Assembly: GCA_021464415.1 (NCBI GenBank)
Contig: CM038467.1
Location: forward strand, 47,925,715 to 47,989,714
Length of the DNA stretch: 64,000 bases
Reading direction: 5' to 3'
DNA from: Lonicera japonica
Taxonomy: Eukaryota > Streptophyta > Magnoliopsida > Dipsacales > Caprifoliaceae
A program made the translations under genes and the position numbers. The notes under the pieces were generated by a model. It searched no databases and was not told the DNA's origin. It worked only from the letters and a program-made list of their open reading frames with translations. Within the stretch, counting starts at the first letter, position 1. Every line of letters begins with the position of its first letter. Of this stretch, positions 1-11,220 are shown piece after piece.

Positions 1-1458
1 TTCCAGTTAATAACTAAATTCTCAGATCTTAGTTGTGCATTATCATCATTATACCGCTGGAAAAATAGTAATTTAATCTCATGTTTAAATAATTCCATGC
101 ATTACACCATTACAAGGCGAAAAATGACAATTTTCAACCGTTTAAATAAACACTATGCTGGGAAAAATTGCTAGGCTGACTTAAGACCTCAAAATACCCA
201 CTTATATGTCAAGTAAAGTTCAAAATAATGATTTTAAAAAGAACATACTCAGGTCTGGAATCAAAGCAAATCTGATAAAAATACAACTTCGTACAAATAT
301 ATGGGTATTTATAGTCATTCGGTACCAAAATCATCAAATCGGTCCATAGATACTAACATGCAACATAATCAACCTTGATAATCATCAATATTTGAGAAGT
401 AGTTGACCAACTATAGGCACGGATCGTAATATACCAGTTAATTCGTTACACATGCAGAGAAAATATGATTTCGGTACCGAAATCTAGCAAAATCAACCAA
501 CAACTCATGAATTTCTCAGAATAGAATAGAAGAGAAGAGGGGAAGTTCCCACCTGAATAGCTAGAGTTACAAAGGATGCAAGGCCTAGAATGAGTTCAAG
601 AAGGTCCCTCAATCCCACATGCAAGTGCAGAAACGTGTAGAGAGTGCGAGAGAGGTGAAAAATCTGCAATTTCGGGTTGAAATGACCAATTTGAGCTATG
701 GAACCCCAAGTTTTCTTCAAGAACCACTCTCTCTCTCTCTCTCTCTCTCTAGAATAGCTTTGATATAGCTCTTTGTCGAAAATGGTGGAAATGAGGGAAA
801 AAAGGGGTTGAAAAGGGTCAAAACGCAGTCTACTCGTTAAAAACGACGTTATGGAGTTACCCACTGTAATTTGGCCGTAACTTTTTGCTCGGAACTCCGA
901 TCGGGATGATATTTATATCAACAAAAAGGTAAAGAAAAGCTCTACAATTTTGTAGAAGGATGTTTCATGAAATTCTAGATAGATTAATACCAGAATTGCG
1001 TCGAAGTTAGCGTTGCGCCGAAATGCTGCAGAATTTTGACAGAAGCAGATTTTTGTCAATCGGCTGACTTCGAGCTCAATTTTGACCAACTTGGAGCATG
1101 AATTAGATTTCGGTCAAAACACAAAAGTTGTAGGGGGAATATGATGAAACTACAGGAGTTTACGGAGTAGGATTTGGATAAAAAATGAAGAAGTTATGAG
1201 TAACTAAAGTTGACTGAAAATCAATTGATAATCAAATATTTTGGGTTCGAAAAAAACTGCCACTTTAATACTCGTTTCAATTTCGATAGTTGCGAAACTT
1301 TCCAGAATATTCTTAAATATATAATAGGACACTATAGAAGCGACGAAGTAAATTTTAGATTCCCCGAAAAAATTTAAGAAAGTGTTCATAATAAGGATTT
1401 GAATGTTTAACTAAAAAAATGAGCTAAATCAAATGTAATTAAAACATGGGATGTTACA
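1..1458 (-). mobile_element. Partial long LTR (Ty3/gypsy-type), cut by the window edge
   Basis: The right end reads GGGATGTTACA, a typical TG...CA LTR terminus (TGTAACATCCC on the minus strand), and it breaks the reading frame of the antisense gene that starts at 1459. Bases 870-1140 share a diverged block with 8455-8740 and 17640-17930 (sequence around 'cgtaactttttgctcggaactccgat' and 'ggtcaaaacacaaaagttgtag'), so all three belong to one LTR superfamily. A CT-rich run at 727-750 becomes a GA-rich leader on the minus strand, which fits minus orientation. No coding sequence was seen. The left end is outside the window, so solo LTR versus full element cannot be decided. Confidence 0.6.
727..750. 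repeat. (CT)12 microsatellite
   Basis: Twelve uninterrupted CT dinucleotides inside the partial LTR. The equivalent place in the related LTRs (8279-8290, 16142-16153) also holds a shorter CT run, so this is an expanded part of the LTR leader. Confidence 0.9.
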
Positions 1459-2756
1459 TGCAACCTCTTCGTTTAGAAGAGGGTTGTCCGGCTTAGTTAT
1501 GGCCGGTTCAGAGATGGGACGTTCAATTGCGGCGTCCAAGCCGACTTTGCCTTCTACGGTACTCAACTGAATGTAGTATACCGGAGGGACCGGCCTGGTC
1601 AGCAAACCGAGCGTCATCAAAAAATCGTTCAATTTCTAGGTCCTCCCCCTCATTGTACACATTGGGGTCGTCTAGACCCTCAACTGGAAAAGTGACCCCT
1701 CGATTTGACTTCGCAAGAGGAGCCGCGGTTAGGACATCGTCCGTAACGGTAACCTGACGAGAAGACGAAATCTGTGCGTCAGTTGTAATAGGAGCAGTCG
1801 AACCTTCATCGACAGTGGAAACTGCTAAAATGTTCACTCTGGCGGAGATGTAGGCCTTACTCTTCTTGCGCTTTTTCTGCGGCTGGTCCGAAGTTGCTTT
1901 AGCCTCTTTGCGTGCAGTTCTCTTCGTGTCGGCCTGGACGTCCCGATTGAGAATATGATACCGAGCGAACAATTGTTACTGAGCAGGAGGTTCCAGCTGA
2001 TCTCCTATCCAGTCTCCCGAAGAAGTCCTATCGAGAAAGGACGTATAGTCAGGGCGATAACCCAGAAGGTTATGGGCCGCCTTGGGATGATTCATTATTG
2101 AGCCATCACCGTTGCTGGTATGTCGAGCGATGGCGTTCAGCTGCTCGTAGTGAACAATACCCCAGGTGGGTCTAGTAAACAATCTCTCATCTGTAAAAGG
2201 TGGAAGCGACACTTAGATTAGAGCCGAAAAAAATAAAGGACATTATTCAATGCTATACAGGGTTCAATGGAGACTTACCAGGTCGGCCGCGCTGCCTGGG
2301 AACTGAGAATCCATTAGGATCAGGCTCCACATTGCCTTTCAAGACTACCGCATCGTTGTACATGTACTTGCCAAAATCCCATAAGCCGAGGATTAAGGCC
2401 GGGGCCTTCGGTCTCCCTTTCAAACTCCACTTACCCTCAGAGCTAGAAAAATTGAAAGAGTAACAGTACGCGATATCCCAAAAGTCGAGCTGCATGTTAA
2501 ACCTCCTGTTCACCTCAGCCAGACCCAATATGATCCTGACCGTGTTGGGAGCCATTTGACTCAAGTGAAGGCGAGTCCGATGAAGAAAATCGACCAGTAG
2601 TGGGTCGAAAGGAAACCGTAATCGGGCGTCGAACGCGACTTTCTCAGAAATCGCATCTCCATCACTTTCGATTTCCTCCCATTAGAATTGCTCAGGAAGA
2701 AAATTGCGGTGAAATTCGTTCTTTCTCTCCTCAGTTCCCAATCGATAGCGACCCAT
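1459..2756 (-). pseudogene. Antisense accessory gene of a Tat-type element ('putative gypsy-type transposon' domain)
   Basis: On the minus strand a frame runs from ATG at 2754-2756 to 2279, then after a GT-AG intron (2278-2191) continues in frame from 2190 to the LTR junction at 1458. It contains TVRIILGLAEVNRRFN, FWDIAYCYSF and PRQRGRP, which match my memory of the plant 'putative gypsy-type transposon' family (PF04195). The C-terminal half is rich in Lys/Arg (KKRKKSK). In-frame stops lie near 2680 and at about 1979, and there is a frame change near 1632, so it is dead. It lies antisense between pol and the 3' LTR of a plus-strand element, the place where Tat-lineage retrotransposons (Grande, Cinful, Retand types) are known to carry extra antisense genes. 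Its molecular role is unknown. The 5' leader contains AAACCCTAG, resembling a telo-box. Confidence 0.7.
2191..2278 (-). other. 88-bp GT-AG intron of the antisense gene
   Basis: On the minus strand the donor reads CCTG|GTAAGT and the acceptor CACCTTTTACAG|ATGAG. Removing the 88 bases joins phase 1 of exon 1 to exon 2, producing an Asp codon across the junction and keeping the open frame on both sides; unspliced, the two frames do not match. This is strong internal evidence that the antisense gene was spliced. Confidence 0.75.
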
Positions 2757-3146
2757 CACTTTCTAGGGTTTCGAGAGGATTTGTGACAATGACAATGGTT
2801 GAACTGACGAAAAGTAAAACGCAAAGAAGAATGAAGTAGTGAGTAACTGATTCGATTAAGCCCTAGAGCAGAAGCAGGGGATGATTTTAAGAGCAAAGGT
2901 TTTTCTTTGGAAGAGCAAGCACACGGTAATAACAATTTGATATTCAAATGGCAGTTATACCTTTGAGAAGCGTGCAACGAGGAAAGGTAGTCACGAACCT
3001 GAAAGAAATGGGTCAAGCCTCAAGTCGTTAAGTAGCCAGATTGATGATCGACACGTGGAATCGGGTCAGGTTATTCTAGGAAGCTTCCGGCTGAAGACTA
3101 GGCTCAAGCATGTGATCCACATCTTATTTGATGAAATCGCATGCTT
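2757..3146 (+). mobile_element. Untranslated 3' internal region of the Tat-type element
   Basis: This stretch lies between the antisense gene start and the polypurine tract. I see no conserved coding motif. It holds an imperfect duplication of the word 'gcatg(c/t)' (around 3108 and 3139) and probably the promoter of the antisense gene near 2757-2850. Confidence 0.4.
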
Positions 3147-3156
3147 GAGGGGGCAA
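3147..3156 (+). other. Polypurine tract of the Tat-type element
   Basis: GAGGGGGCAA stands directly before the LTR start TGAAGG. A polypurine tract primes plus-strand DNA synthesis and marks the following sequence as a 3' LTR, which sets the element's orientation as plus. Confidence 0.7.
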
Positions 3157-3157
3157 T

Positions 3158-3886
3158 TGAAGGATCACAAAATTTGGCTAAGGTAAACTGGGCCAGTCCA
3201 ATCTACTCAGAGGCCTATACCATGGGCCTAACAGACGGGCCATCCCCAAACGAAAAGGAATAGGGAGAAGACATGTTGAAAAAAGGGTGCTAAGGCACGC
3301 CGAGATGGAAAGCCAGTGCCGAGACCCCCAGGAAGGGGAGCATCTGCCATAACATGTGTGGAACACGTAGGAAACGCGTGTAATGGATCACACTAAATCT
3401 TACGGATCTGTACAGAATCGTGCAGATCCCCACTGCTCCACCACCAACGTACGAATTCAGAAGTTGTTAGTAGTGGATAAGGGAATGAAAGCTAGAGTAT
3501 TATCCAAGCCTTACCCTATTTAGTCATTTTACTGTCAACCCTAATGAGTAAATGTAACCCTAATTTTATACGTATAAATAGAATAGGGGAGGCTCGAGAA
3601 AAGGGTTGGTTGCTTAGTATTTGGGCAGAGAGTTGCTAGTTTTACTTAATCTGTTTTAGAGAAAGAAAGCTTGTAACACCATTAACATTGCCTTAAGAGC
3701 TCAATATAGCAACCACACACACACACACACGAGGGATGTACTACTAGATCAGCATTAGCGCTGCCGTGGGAACCTACCGTGCCCAAAAAGCCACTTGTTA
3801 CACTTCACCTATTTCATCTATTCGCTCTGACTCATTTCTCGAAATTATCTTTAGTGGGTCGGGTCGTAAAATTTTGACCACTTACA
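3158..3886 (+). mobile_element. 3' LTR of the Tat-type Ty3/gypsy element
   Basis: The LTR starts TGAAGGATCACA after the polypurine tract and ends GACCACTTACA, 729 bp. A TATA box (TATAAATA) lies at 3573-3580, followed by a leader and polyadenylation-like region with an (AC)n run at 3714-3729. It differs in sequence from the other Tat-type LTR at 21814-22702. The 5' part of the element is outside the window, so the target duplication cannot be checked; the right flank is GGGAA. Confidence 0.65.
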
Positions 3887-4317
3887 GGGAAAAAGGAAGC
3901 TCTTCTGCTCAAACATAAATATATTTTACTACTTATTAAATTTATTGTTTTTAAATTGTTAACTAAAAATAAAAACATTTCAAAAATTAAGGGCGGTGGT
4001 AATTACACACACCACATTACTAGGTAACATTTTATCTCATTTACTTGGTGCAATAGCACTGAGCATGTGTACATTACCTCAAGGCTAGGGGTGTTATGGC
4101 ATTCCAAAAAACAGAACGGCCGAACCATATTGAGCCAAACTGATATGTAAAAAATCGAACCGAAAAAATTTGAAATTGAAAAAATAACCGAACCAAAACC
4201 AAATATATTTGGTTTGGGTTTGGGGTGAAACGTTATAAAACTGAACCGAACTAAATCGAATCATTGAATATGTGGCTCAAAAATAATATTACTTTACTAT
4301 TTAAAATATTATGTTGC
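3887..4317. repeat. Unclassified host repeat, left part
   Basis: AT-rich sequence with words such as 'accgaaccaaaaccaaat' and an imperfect fold-back around 4025-4085. Related words occur in 11221-11560 in inverted order, so this may be one end of an older repeat now split by the LTR insertions at 4318 and 10088. No coding signal. Confidence 0.3.
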
Positions 4318-5174
4318 TATTGTGATAAATTTTAATACTCGTAAATGCACGAATTAGTTTATAGTGTAGCGTGTAAGCGAGATCGATCCGACAGTGACTC
4401 AAACAATATGTTTTATAATTATCTTATTAATCTTTCACTAAACTCATAATCTAGTTAGAAAAGTTTATGGGGATCAAAGAAATAAAATAAAATAAAGCAA
4501 GTAAACAAGTAACGTAATTAAATTAAATAATATTAAGCAAGATAACAAAATTAATGAATTAATTGACTAGGGTGTCGGAGTCAGATATTTAATATCATCT
4601 TCCTAAGTATTCATGCGCGTCAACTCTATTATTGTCTCGCAATAATTTGGTCTCACTACTCTATTATTTGCGGAAAATCAAATTAGTCTTGTGACGCCCC
4701 GAATCCCGTTCCGAGATTTTCACCTCCGGGACCCGGTTAATCATGGTACCGTATGCGACGACAGGATTAAATTAAAACAATTAAAACAATATCTAAAACA
4801 TTTCTTGTGTAAAATTTCAGTTTAGTACAAATTTGGCATGTGGAGTCTATAAATTTAATAATTCCAAAAACCTGTATATAACAATGTAAGTTTCAAAAGC
4901 CTTTGAAACAAACTCCACATTCACATAGATTCATATCCAACCACTTAATTACAATTGTTGTACAATCTAATTTCCTCCAATGAGGTCCCAAGCAATACTA
5001 ATAAGTTATACAACACTTTCACAATACGTGATATTTTAATTCAATTATACAAAGTATTCAAAAGATATGGGTTTTATAATCATCAAGTCGTCCTGAGACA
5101 ACTACATAGTTCTAAGTTATCAGAGCTCCCCAGACTCGTACACGTGCCATCCCTTGAAGAGTACCTGCAAAACT

Positions 5175-6664
5175 TGTTGACCTTGTAGGTCTTAATCTTA
5201 TTTTGATAATAACAATAATTTAATCATGTGTAATTTAACATGTTCTTGATTTAAGATTATAGCTTTCTTATTTGGAAAATCAAGAATAGCATGATTGCTC
5301 GAAGGTAGTTTGACAAGGATTGTTCAATCAATATCCGATCAAGTCAACGAAGCATTGGACTAGCAAGAAGATCAATTTCATCAATGCAAATCCATGAGAT
5401 CAAGATTAAGGATCACATGCAAAAGCTTCAAGTGGAGAATCAATTTGAAGAAACATATCAAAGCATTCGAAGACTCACCTATTCGGTAATTGAGTGTTTG
5501 CTTAGGATTAATGTAAAGTTTCTTAATTGATTGATTATATAGCTCTTACATATTGAAATATCATTCTTAGATTGATCAAAATCAGTTTGAATCAAAAATC
5601 ATTTCAAAACATCATTTTAGCAAAAACCAGTTTTGAAATAAATTCATATTAAATTCAAATGATCATATTTTGAGTTTTCCCAAAAATAGGTGTCTTAGGA
5701 ACTTATTTTTGAAGTCCCCAAAGCATTAGAATTGATTTTGGAGCTTATATGCAAAAGTGCAAAAATTGGGATTTTTGGCCTTTTGGCCTGTTGGGCAGAC
5801 TGGTCCATCAGTCGACTGATGGTTTTGCTCAGTCGACTGAGGGTCCATCAGTTGACTGATGGTTTTGCTTAGTCGACTGATGCTCCAGAATATAGCCGTT
5901 GGATTTATGATTTTTTACTATTTTTGGTACCAAACTTCTACCAAACCTCTAGAACAGCTATATCACTTTTGGGACTATATATACACTATCTAAGATACAT
6001 TTTGAACACCTTGAATCACTCTCATACTCTATTATTCATCTATCTTCATCATCTAAAGATTCAAGAAATTGTTTTTGATCAATCATCTTTTATTTGAGCT
6101 ATATCATATTGATCATTCAAGATAACTCTAGTGTGAGCTTAAATTGTATTCTACAAACACTTGAGAGTTATTGTAAATTGGTGTGAATCACATAGGTTAA
6201 TTCTTGTTTAGAAATTGTGAGAGGTAAATCTCACAACGTTAGCAAGAGAGAGTCTTGTGTGAATATTGTGGTCAAGCAATATTTATAAAGAGTGTAGTGA
6301 GACAACAACACTTGTAGAGGTTTGATCTTCACCCGGAAGGAGATTGATTTTAGTGGAAATTCTCGGGGAACTAACTGAGCGCGGATTATGGTTTGGTAAA
6401 CCAAAACCGTGTGGACAAAAAGCCTTGGACTTCAAATCGGTTCAATCTTTCTTACTCAATCTCTTTATTATTGATTGTTTTGCTATTGCTTAATTGTTTG
6501 CTCTTGGGATTGTTTGTTTAATTGTTTATGTGCTTGCATTCCTTGATATTTTTGTTTAGCAAATTTGTTTTTCTTAAACGATTTTCGAAAAGTTTTTAAA
6601 TTCCGCATTTAGTTTTGAAAACCCTATTCACCCCCCCCCCCTCTAGGGTATTTTCCGACCAACA
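5175..6664 (+). mobile_element. Solo LTR, SIRE-like copia family (copy 1)
   Basis: TGTTGACC...CCAACA, 1490 bp, with a perfect target duplication AAACT at 5170-5174 and 6665-6669. The related LTR at 14411-14420 has the same site without insertion. A second copy is at 46079-47654. The end contains TATTCACCCCCCC...CTAGGG, typical of SIRE/Maximus-type copia LTRs as I remember them. A TATA box (ACTATATATAC) lies near 5975-5985 with the promoter palindromes upstream. Confidence 0.8.
5805..5882 (+). promoter_or_regulatory. Palindrome array upstream of the LTR TATA box (CAGTCGACTG type)
   Basis: Perfect palindromes CCATCAGTCGACTGATGG (5805-5822) and CTCAGTCGACTGAG (5828-5841), a one-mismatch copy at 5845-5862 and a partial copy at 5869-5882. 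They lie 95-170 bases before the TATA box. The sister LTR has a diverged version at 46719-46838. Binding by a dimeric transcription factor is an inference. Confidence 0.6.
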
Positions 6665-8396
6665 AAACTGTTTTGGGAAAACGGGAGTGAGCCAAACAAA
6701 AATATATTTTCAAAACAATGCATGCAATGTGGAATAATGAAAGTAGTTCCTTTCATATATGTTGTGTGAATATACCGTCTCTATAAATTGTAAACATTTA
6801 TAGATTTATAGTATCAATACTACGAAGATCATTTTATAATATGTATGGTAATGCTTTCTCATCCCCAACATATAATAAGATAGAGATCACTTGAAAATAC
6901 AGTTGAAATCGCACTGATAAAATAATATATTTGTAAAACTCATACTTACAGTAAAATAAGTATCGCTGAGATACAAATAATCCATAGCAAGAAAGTATGT
7001 ACTGCTAACTCATATACGTATATATGTAAAACCGTTGGCTAGTTTGTAGAACTTGGCACTACAATTGCATCATCTATATGTATATCATCCGAAACAATCG
7101 TCTCGATAATCCGTGCACAGTTTCGGGTCTTTCACCCAAGGGCGCTATGTCCCAACTTACGTCCCCAACCTTTAAGGAACAAACCTGGGACCAATCATGG
7201 ACTAGCGCAATAATATATTGAAGCATTCTAAGTGTTTGATCCACAAATGAACAATTGTGCCAAATAAAACAACATAACAGTTCATACCGAAATCCATCAA
7301 CTAGCCAACCCATATAAAGAAAATGGAAACCATACTTATAAAGCCTTTACTCACAAATACCATATACGTAATCAAAACGCTTTTCTCGTCAAACAATTTA
7401 ACTATACCCAAAGCACATACTTAATATATATTTACATACATTACATATAAATTCAATTATTTAACTATATTTGCTTCTTTATTTACTGTCATATTGTTGT
7501 TGTACTTGAAACCAAATACGCCAAGTCCGTCAACTAGTGGCTTAGTTAAGAACACCACCACTTTGGGGAATTTCACGAGTTTTCGTCCAATTGGCGCTAA
7601 GCCAAGTATAGCATATATTTTTATAATATTTAGGTTCACTATAAACTCCCCCTTGTGGTACCAACACATGGTTTATTCAAAATAAACTTATAAACTTGCC
7701 CAGCGTAGTTACAGACTCGCTAAATAACTAAAAATTCAATAAATAGTGACCTAATAGCCATAGTACAACAACAATATCACAAATACAAGTAACTATTGCC
7801 AAATCATACCTTCAAATCCATGTATAACTTGATATATATACATATCATAAATTACTATTCATTATCGTATCCGTAAGTGAAGGTTTCATACAAATCTCTT
7901 TGAAATCAACATATAAATTAGGAGTTCTTGTATAAAAATCATAATGGAGTTATATGAAATGCATGTCAACCAAATAATCACAAGAAAACACCCCCAAACC
8001 CCATGAACATGCAATTTTCGAAGTTACAGGTAAAAACCCAAGTTTGGTTTGATTTGAAGCTTACAATACATAATACTTTGAAATAAAGCTTAAGTACTAG
8101 TGTTCCCACCTCTCAAGAGCTTAAATTCCATAAATGAAGGCTTGATGATGCTCCCTCGTCAAGATCACGAAACCCTAGCTTATTTGCTTGAGCTCCAATG
8201 GTGGGAGAGATGAAGAGGATGATGAATAGTACAGATTTGGCCTCAATGAACCCTCAATGATCCCTCAAAAATCCCTAACTCTCTCTCTAAAACCCCCAAA
8301 TGTGTTGTGTATGTGTGTTGGTCGAAAATGGTGATGTGTGGGGTTTAAAGAGGTGAAAAATCGAGTTAAAGACAGTCAAAACCGACCTTCAGGGTA

Positions 8397-8412
8397 CCAT
8401 GATCGATCATGG
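8397..8412. promoter_or_regulatory. 16-bp palindrome CCATGATCGATCATGG in the long LTR
   Basis: Perfect palindrome about 50 bases upstream (minus strand) of the TTTAAA box at 8343-8348. It is conserved in the sister LTR at 17573-17588, where a second half-copy (CGATCATGG) follows. Probably part of the LTR promoter. Confidence 0.5.
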
Positions 8413-9949
8413 AATCCACTGCCGGAATTGGCATTTTGGATCTGGAGCACTGTTCGTAATTCTGTCATAACTTTTTGTTTGGGACTTCGATTTAGGTGAT
8501 CTTTATGTCCACAGAAAGATAACTCGAAGATCTACAACTTTGTAAGAGGAAGTTTTCCTAAATTGTGAATGGATAATTCCCAAAAATTCTCCGAAGACAG
8601 CGCTCTGCCAAAATGCTACCGAACGATCAAAATTTAGTAACCGGCCTACTTCACATGATGTTTTGACCAATGAGGAGTACGAATTGGACTTCGGTTAAAA
8701 CACAAAAGTTGTAGAATGGTATGAAACCTAGATGTAGGCGCAAATAGCAACCAATTCGGACATGAAACGCAGAAGTTACGGTAGACCAAAGTTGGCTAGA
8801 AACAAAGAAATCGCGTAAGACCGAAACTTACAATTTACAAGCCGGAATTGATTTGGATCACCCGAATCACTAAACGATGTCTCACATGAGTATAAAGAGG
8901 CTACTATGACTAGTGAAAGACAACAGTACACTATAAGGCTCCACAATACACGATTTCACCTCTCACGGTGAAATGGACGAACAAGTGAAGATGATTATAG
9001 TGAATTGAAAGGACGGGGTATTACAAGTCATGTTTAATTAATTTATAAAATCCAATTATAATTCTTCCATAGCCAAACTTATGTATAAGGTCAAAACACA
9101 CACTATTTCTATCAAAACACACCTTATATCCGCTCATAACAAATCATAAAGTTGAATCCAACAAAAAATTATGAGCATCCAACTTTATTTTTATCAATTA
9201 AAATAGGCATCCAATAGGAAGAATTTTATTTAACATTGAAGCATTAAATTGGTAAAGTTAATTGGCATGAATACGTGCAAATAAATTAATTAAATATACT
9301 TATCCTAACCCTATCATAAATTTACACTAGCATAAAAGAATTTAAATAATAAATAATAGTAAAGAAAAACTTACTTGACATTAAATTAAAGAATTCAAAT
9401 CTTCAAAACCCCTTGGGCCTATGGTAATTGGTGGGTTATGGTTTAATAATGGGGTCTAAAATATTTAATTGGGCATGGCTTGAGTAATGGCTAGCTTTGG
9501 GCTTAAGTGGCATTTAGCCCACACATTTAGGTTGTTGAATTAATAACATGGCCTGGCTATTGGGATGAATATTTTTGGACCCAATTTAGGGTGTAATTTG
9601 AATTTTCGTCATTCTAAGTTGTTGCATGTTGCGTTACAATTTTGGTTCTCAAGATGACTAAATTTAAAAAAGTGATGAATTGTGAAATTGTAGCTCTCAA
9701 AATTTTCTTGAAAATGGGCTCAAGAATCGTATTATTTGAAATTCTAAGTAAAAAGTTATGCGTCCAGGAGTATTGAACCACTTTAAGTCTCTTCACCTGC
9801 TTTAATTTCTCTATTTTTCTCAATCTTCTCCGATTCTTTTCTAGTATCTGAGATTTTAAGAAAGCATTAAAAATAGAAAAATAGTATTAATATGTGCTCT
9901 TTAAAATATAAATTAGCATAGTAAATTATACCAATTACTTAATATATCA

Positions 9950-10087
9950 GTTACTAAAATTTACAAAGTCTAGTGAGAAATCGACTCTTTTTGTTATCAT
10001 GAACATTGAAGTTATATTATAATTGTAAAAATTAATATTTTTTTATTCGAAATAAGTATTTTCTAACAAAAATAAGTGTTGTCTTAC
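9950..10087. repeat. Host repeat between two solo LTRs
   Basis: Short AT-rich remnant of the host repeat lying between the R1 LTR and the Ogre-like LTR. No coding signal or recognisable motif. Its last five bases, CTTAC, are the left target duplication of the next insertion. Confidence 0.4.
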
Positions 10088-11220
10088 TGTGAGAATCCGG
10101 ACTCGCGACCCGAGAGAAGAGGCAGTCCTCGTTCTCGGTTTTCTTAGTTTTGAAGGAAAAACGTGTTTTGTAAAGTCGCCAGTTTGTTTTACGAGAAAAC
10201 AAACAAAAGATCATAAGAAGGATAATTCGAGAACGAACTATCTTTCATACGTTTGAAACCAGAGATTTATTTTGAAAACATACTTTGCTAGGGTTCGGGA
10301 ACTACGTTACGAATTGGGAAGGTGTTAGGCACCCAATTCGCCCTTTCGGTCTCTTAATGGATCATGTATTTAATTCCTATTTTAGATATCTTGCAAGTAG
10401 TTTGAATAGTTTTCAGAATAGTCTTTTCCGGATAAATTCAATTTAAAACAGTATTTTGAAATCAGACTCGAGCTTTGCGAGCGCCTACGTATTCATTCGT
10501 AGAATGAAATCAAAGTCTCATAGTTCCATTTGTTTGGAAACTGTTTTTGTATTTTTGTTTGTTTAGAAAACGTGTCAAAACGGATTTTAGATTTCTTGTA
10601 AAGCTTAGAATGGACTAGTTTAGAAAACAGTGAACTTCTTTGCAAGTTATCTAATTTTCTATATTAAAAATGAATTTAAATGCAGTACTGAAATTCAGGA
10701 GAGTTGTAGAAAAGCGTACCTGATGCGTTTGAAGAAGAAAGAACCTTGCCTTGATTGCTCCTTTCTCTTTCTAGAACTTTCTCTCTCTAAGACTTTCTCT
10801 CTCTCAAACTTTCTCTCTCAGAATTTCTCTAAAAGGACTCTCTAATAATTTTGAAAGAGTTTCTACTTACTAAAAACACTATTCAGTGTTGATGCCTCCA
10901 AAATGAGAGCCCAAGGGTCCTATTTATAGGAGAAAAATGCAGAAAAACGGCTTGGGTAGCCGCGCGACTAGGAGCCAGCCGTACGGCTAGAGAGGGCTGC
11001 GGCTAAGGCGTGCGGCTCGAGCTTGCGGCTCAAAGCCAACCGTACGGTTGGGAGCCAACCGTGCGGCTAGTAAGCGAAGTGGCAACAAGGTTGTGGTAGA
11101 TTCCTGATGCGCTCGAAAATCAGGGCTTTTCCTAATGGTCTCTTTTATGCATGACGACTCAAGACTTGATGCGGAATGCTTGTTAGGTTGACACGAGGGT
11201 CGTGGATTGGGGTGTTCACA
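10088..11220 (-). mobile_element. Ogre-like solo LTR
   Basis: Reads TGTGAGAATCC...GGTGTTCACA with a perfect CTTAC target duplication (10083-10087 and 11221-11225), 1133 bp. The minus strand ends GGATTCTCACA, the same U5 end as the Ogre LTRs at 28469 and 33226, and starts TGTGAACACCCC. It has the Ogre-LTR block 'gggaaggtgttaggcaccc...cgccctttcggtctc' at about 10315-10357. The TATA box (CTATAAATAGG on the minus strand) is at 10918-10931. There is no primer site or internal sequence, so it is a product of LTR-LTR recombination. Confidence 0.85.
10957..11070 (-). promoter_or_regulatory. Palindrome array upstream of the TATA box (CCGTACGG type)
   Basis: Contains AGCCGTACGGCT (10977-10988) and CCAACCGTACGGTTGG (11036-11051), both perfect palindromes, plus near copies 'agccgcgcgact' and 'gccaaccgtgcggct'. 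It is 30-140 bases upstream of the LTR TATA box on the minus strand and much more GC-rich than its surroundings. Confidence 0.6.

Larger units (their letters stand above)
4690..9025 (-). mobile_element. Long solo LTR, 'TGTGACGCCCC' family (copy 1)
   Basis: Starts TGTGACGCCCCG and ends GGGGTATTACA, flanked by AGTCT and AGTCA (4/5 target duplication). Without the nested solo LTR (5175-6669) it is about 2.84 kb and carries no gag or pol motifs. It aligns end to end with 13932-18190. The sequence resembles long LTRs of Tekay/Del-type chromoviruses, a tentative assignment. On the minus strand a TTTAAA box (8343-8348) is followed by a CT/GA-rich leader, so its transcription would run leftwards. Confidence 0.6.
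4318..9949 (-). mobile_element. Solo LTR of repeat family 'R1', with nested insertions
   Basis: The ends match 48293-52072 (start 'ttgtgataaattttaatactcg', end 'aaattataccaatt...tatca'). Target duplications are GTTGC (4313-4317) and GTTAC (9950-9954), one mismatch. Removing the nested element 4690-9025 leaves about 1.3 kb without coding domains or internal terminal repeats, so a solo LTR is the simplest reading. The TG start has mutated to TA. Minus orientation is inferred from the sister copy's TATA box. A short non-autonomous element is the alternative. Confidence 0.6.

Noticed and set aside
505..864. 119-codon minus-strand open frame with an Arg-Glu repeat
   Set aside because: It lies inside LTR sequence over the CT microsatellite and is not conserved in the sister LTRs.
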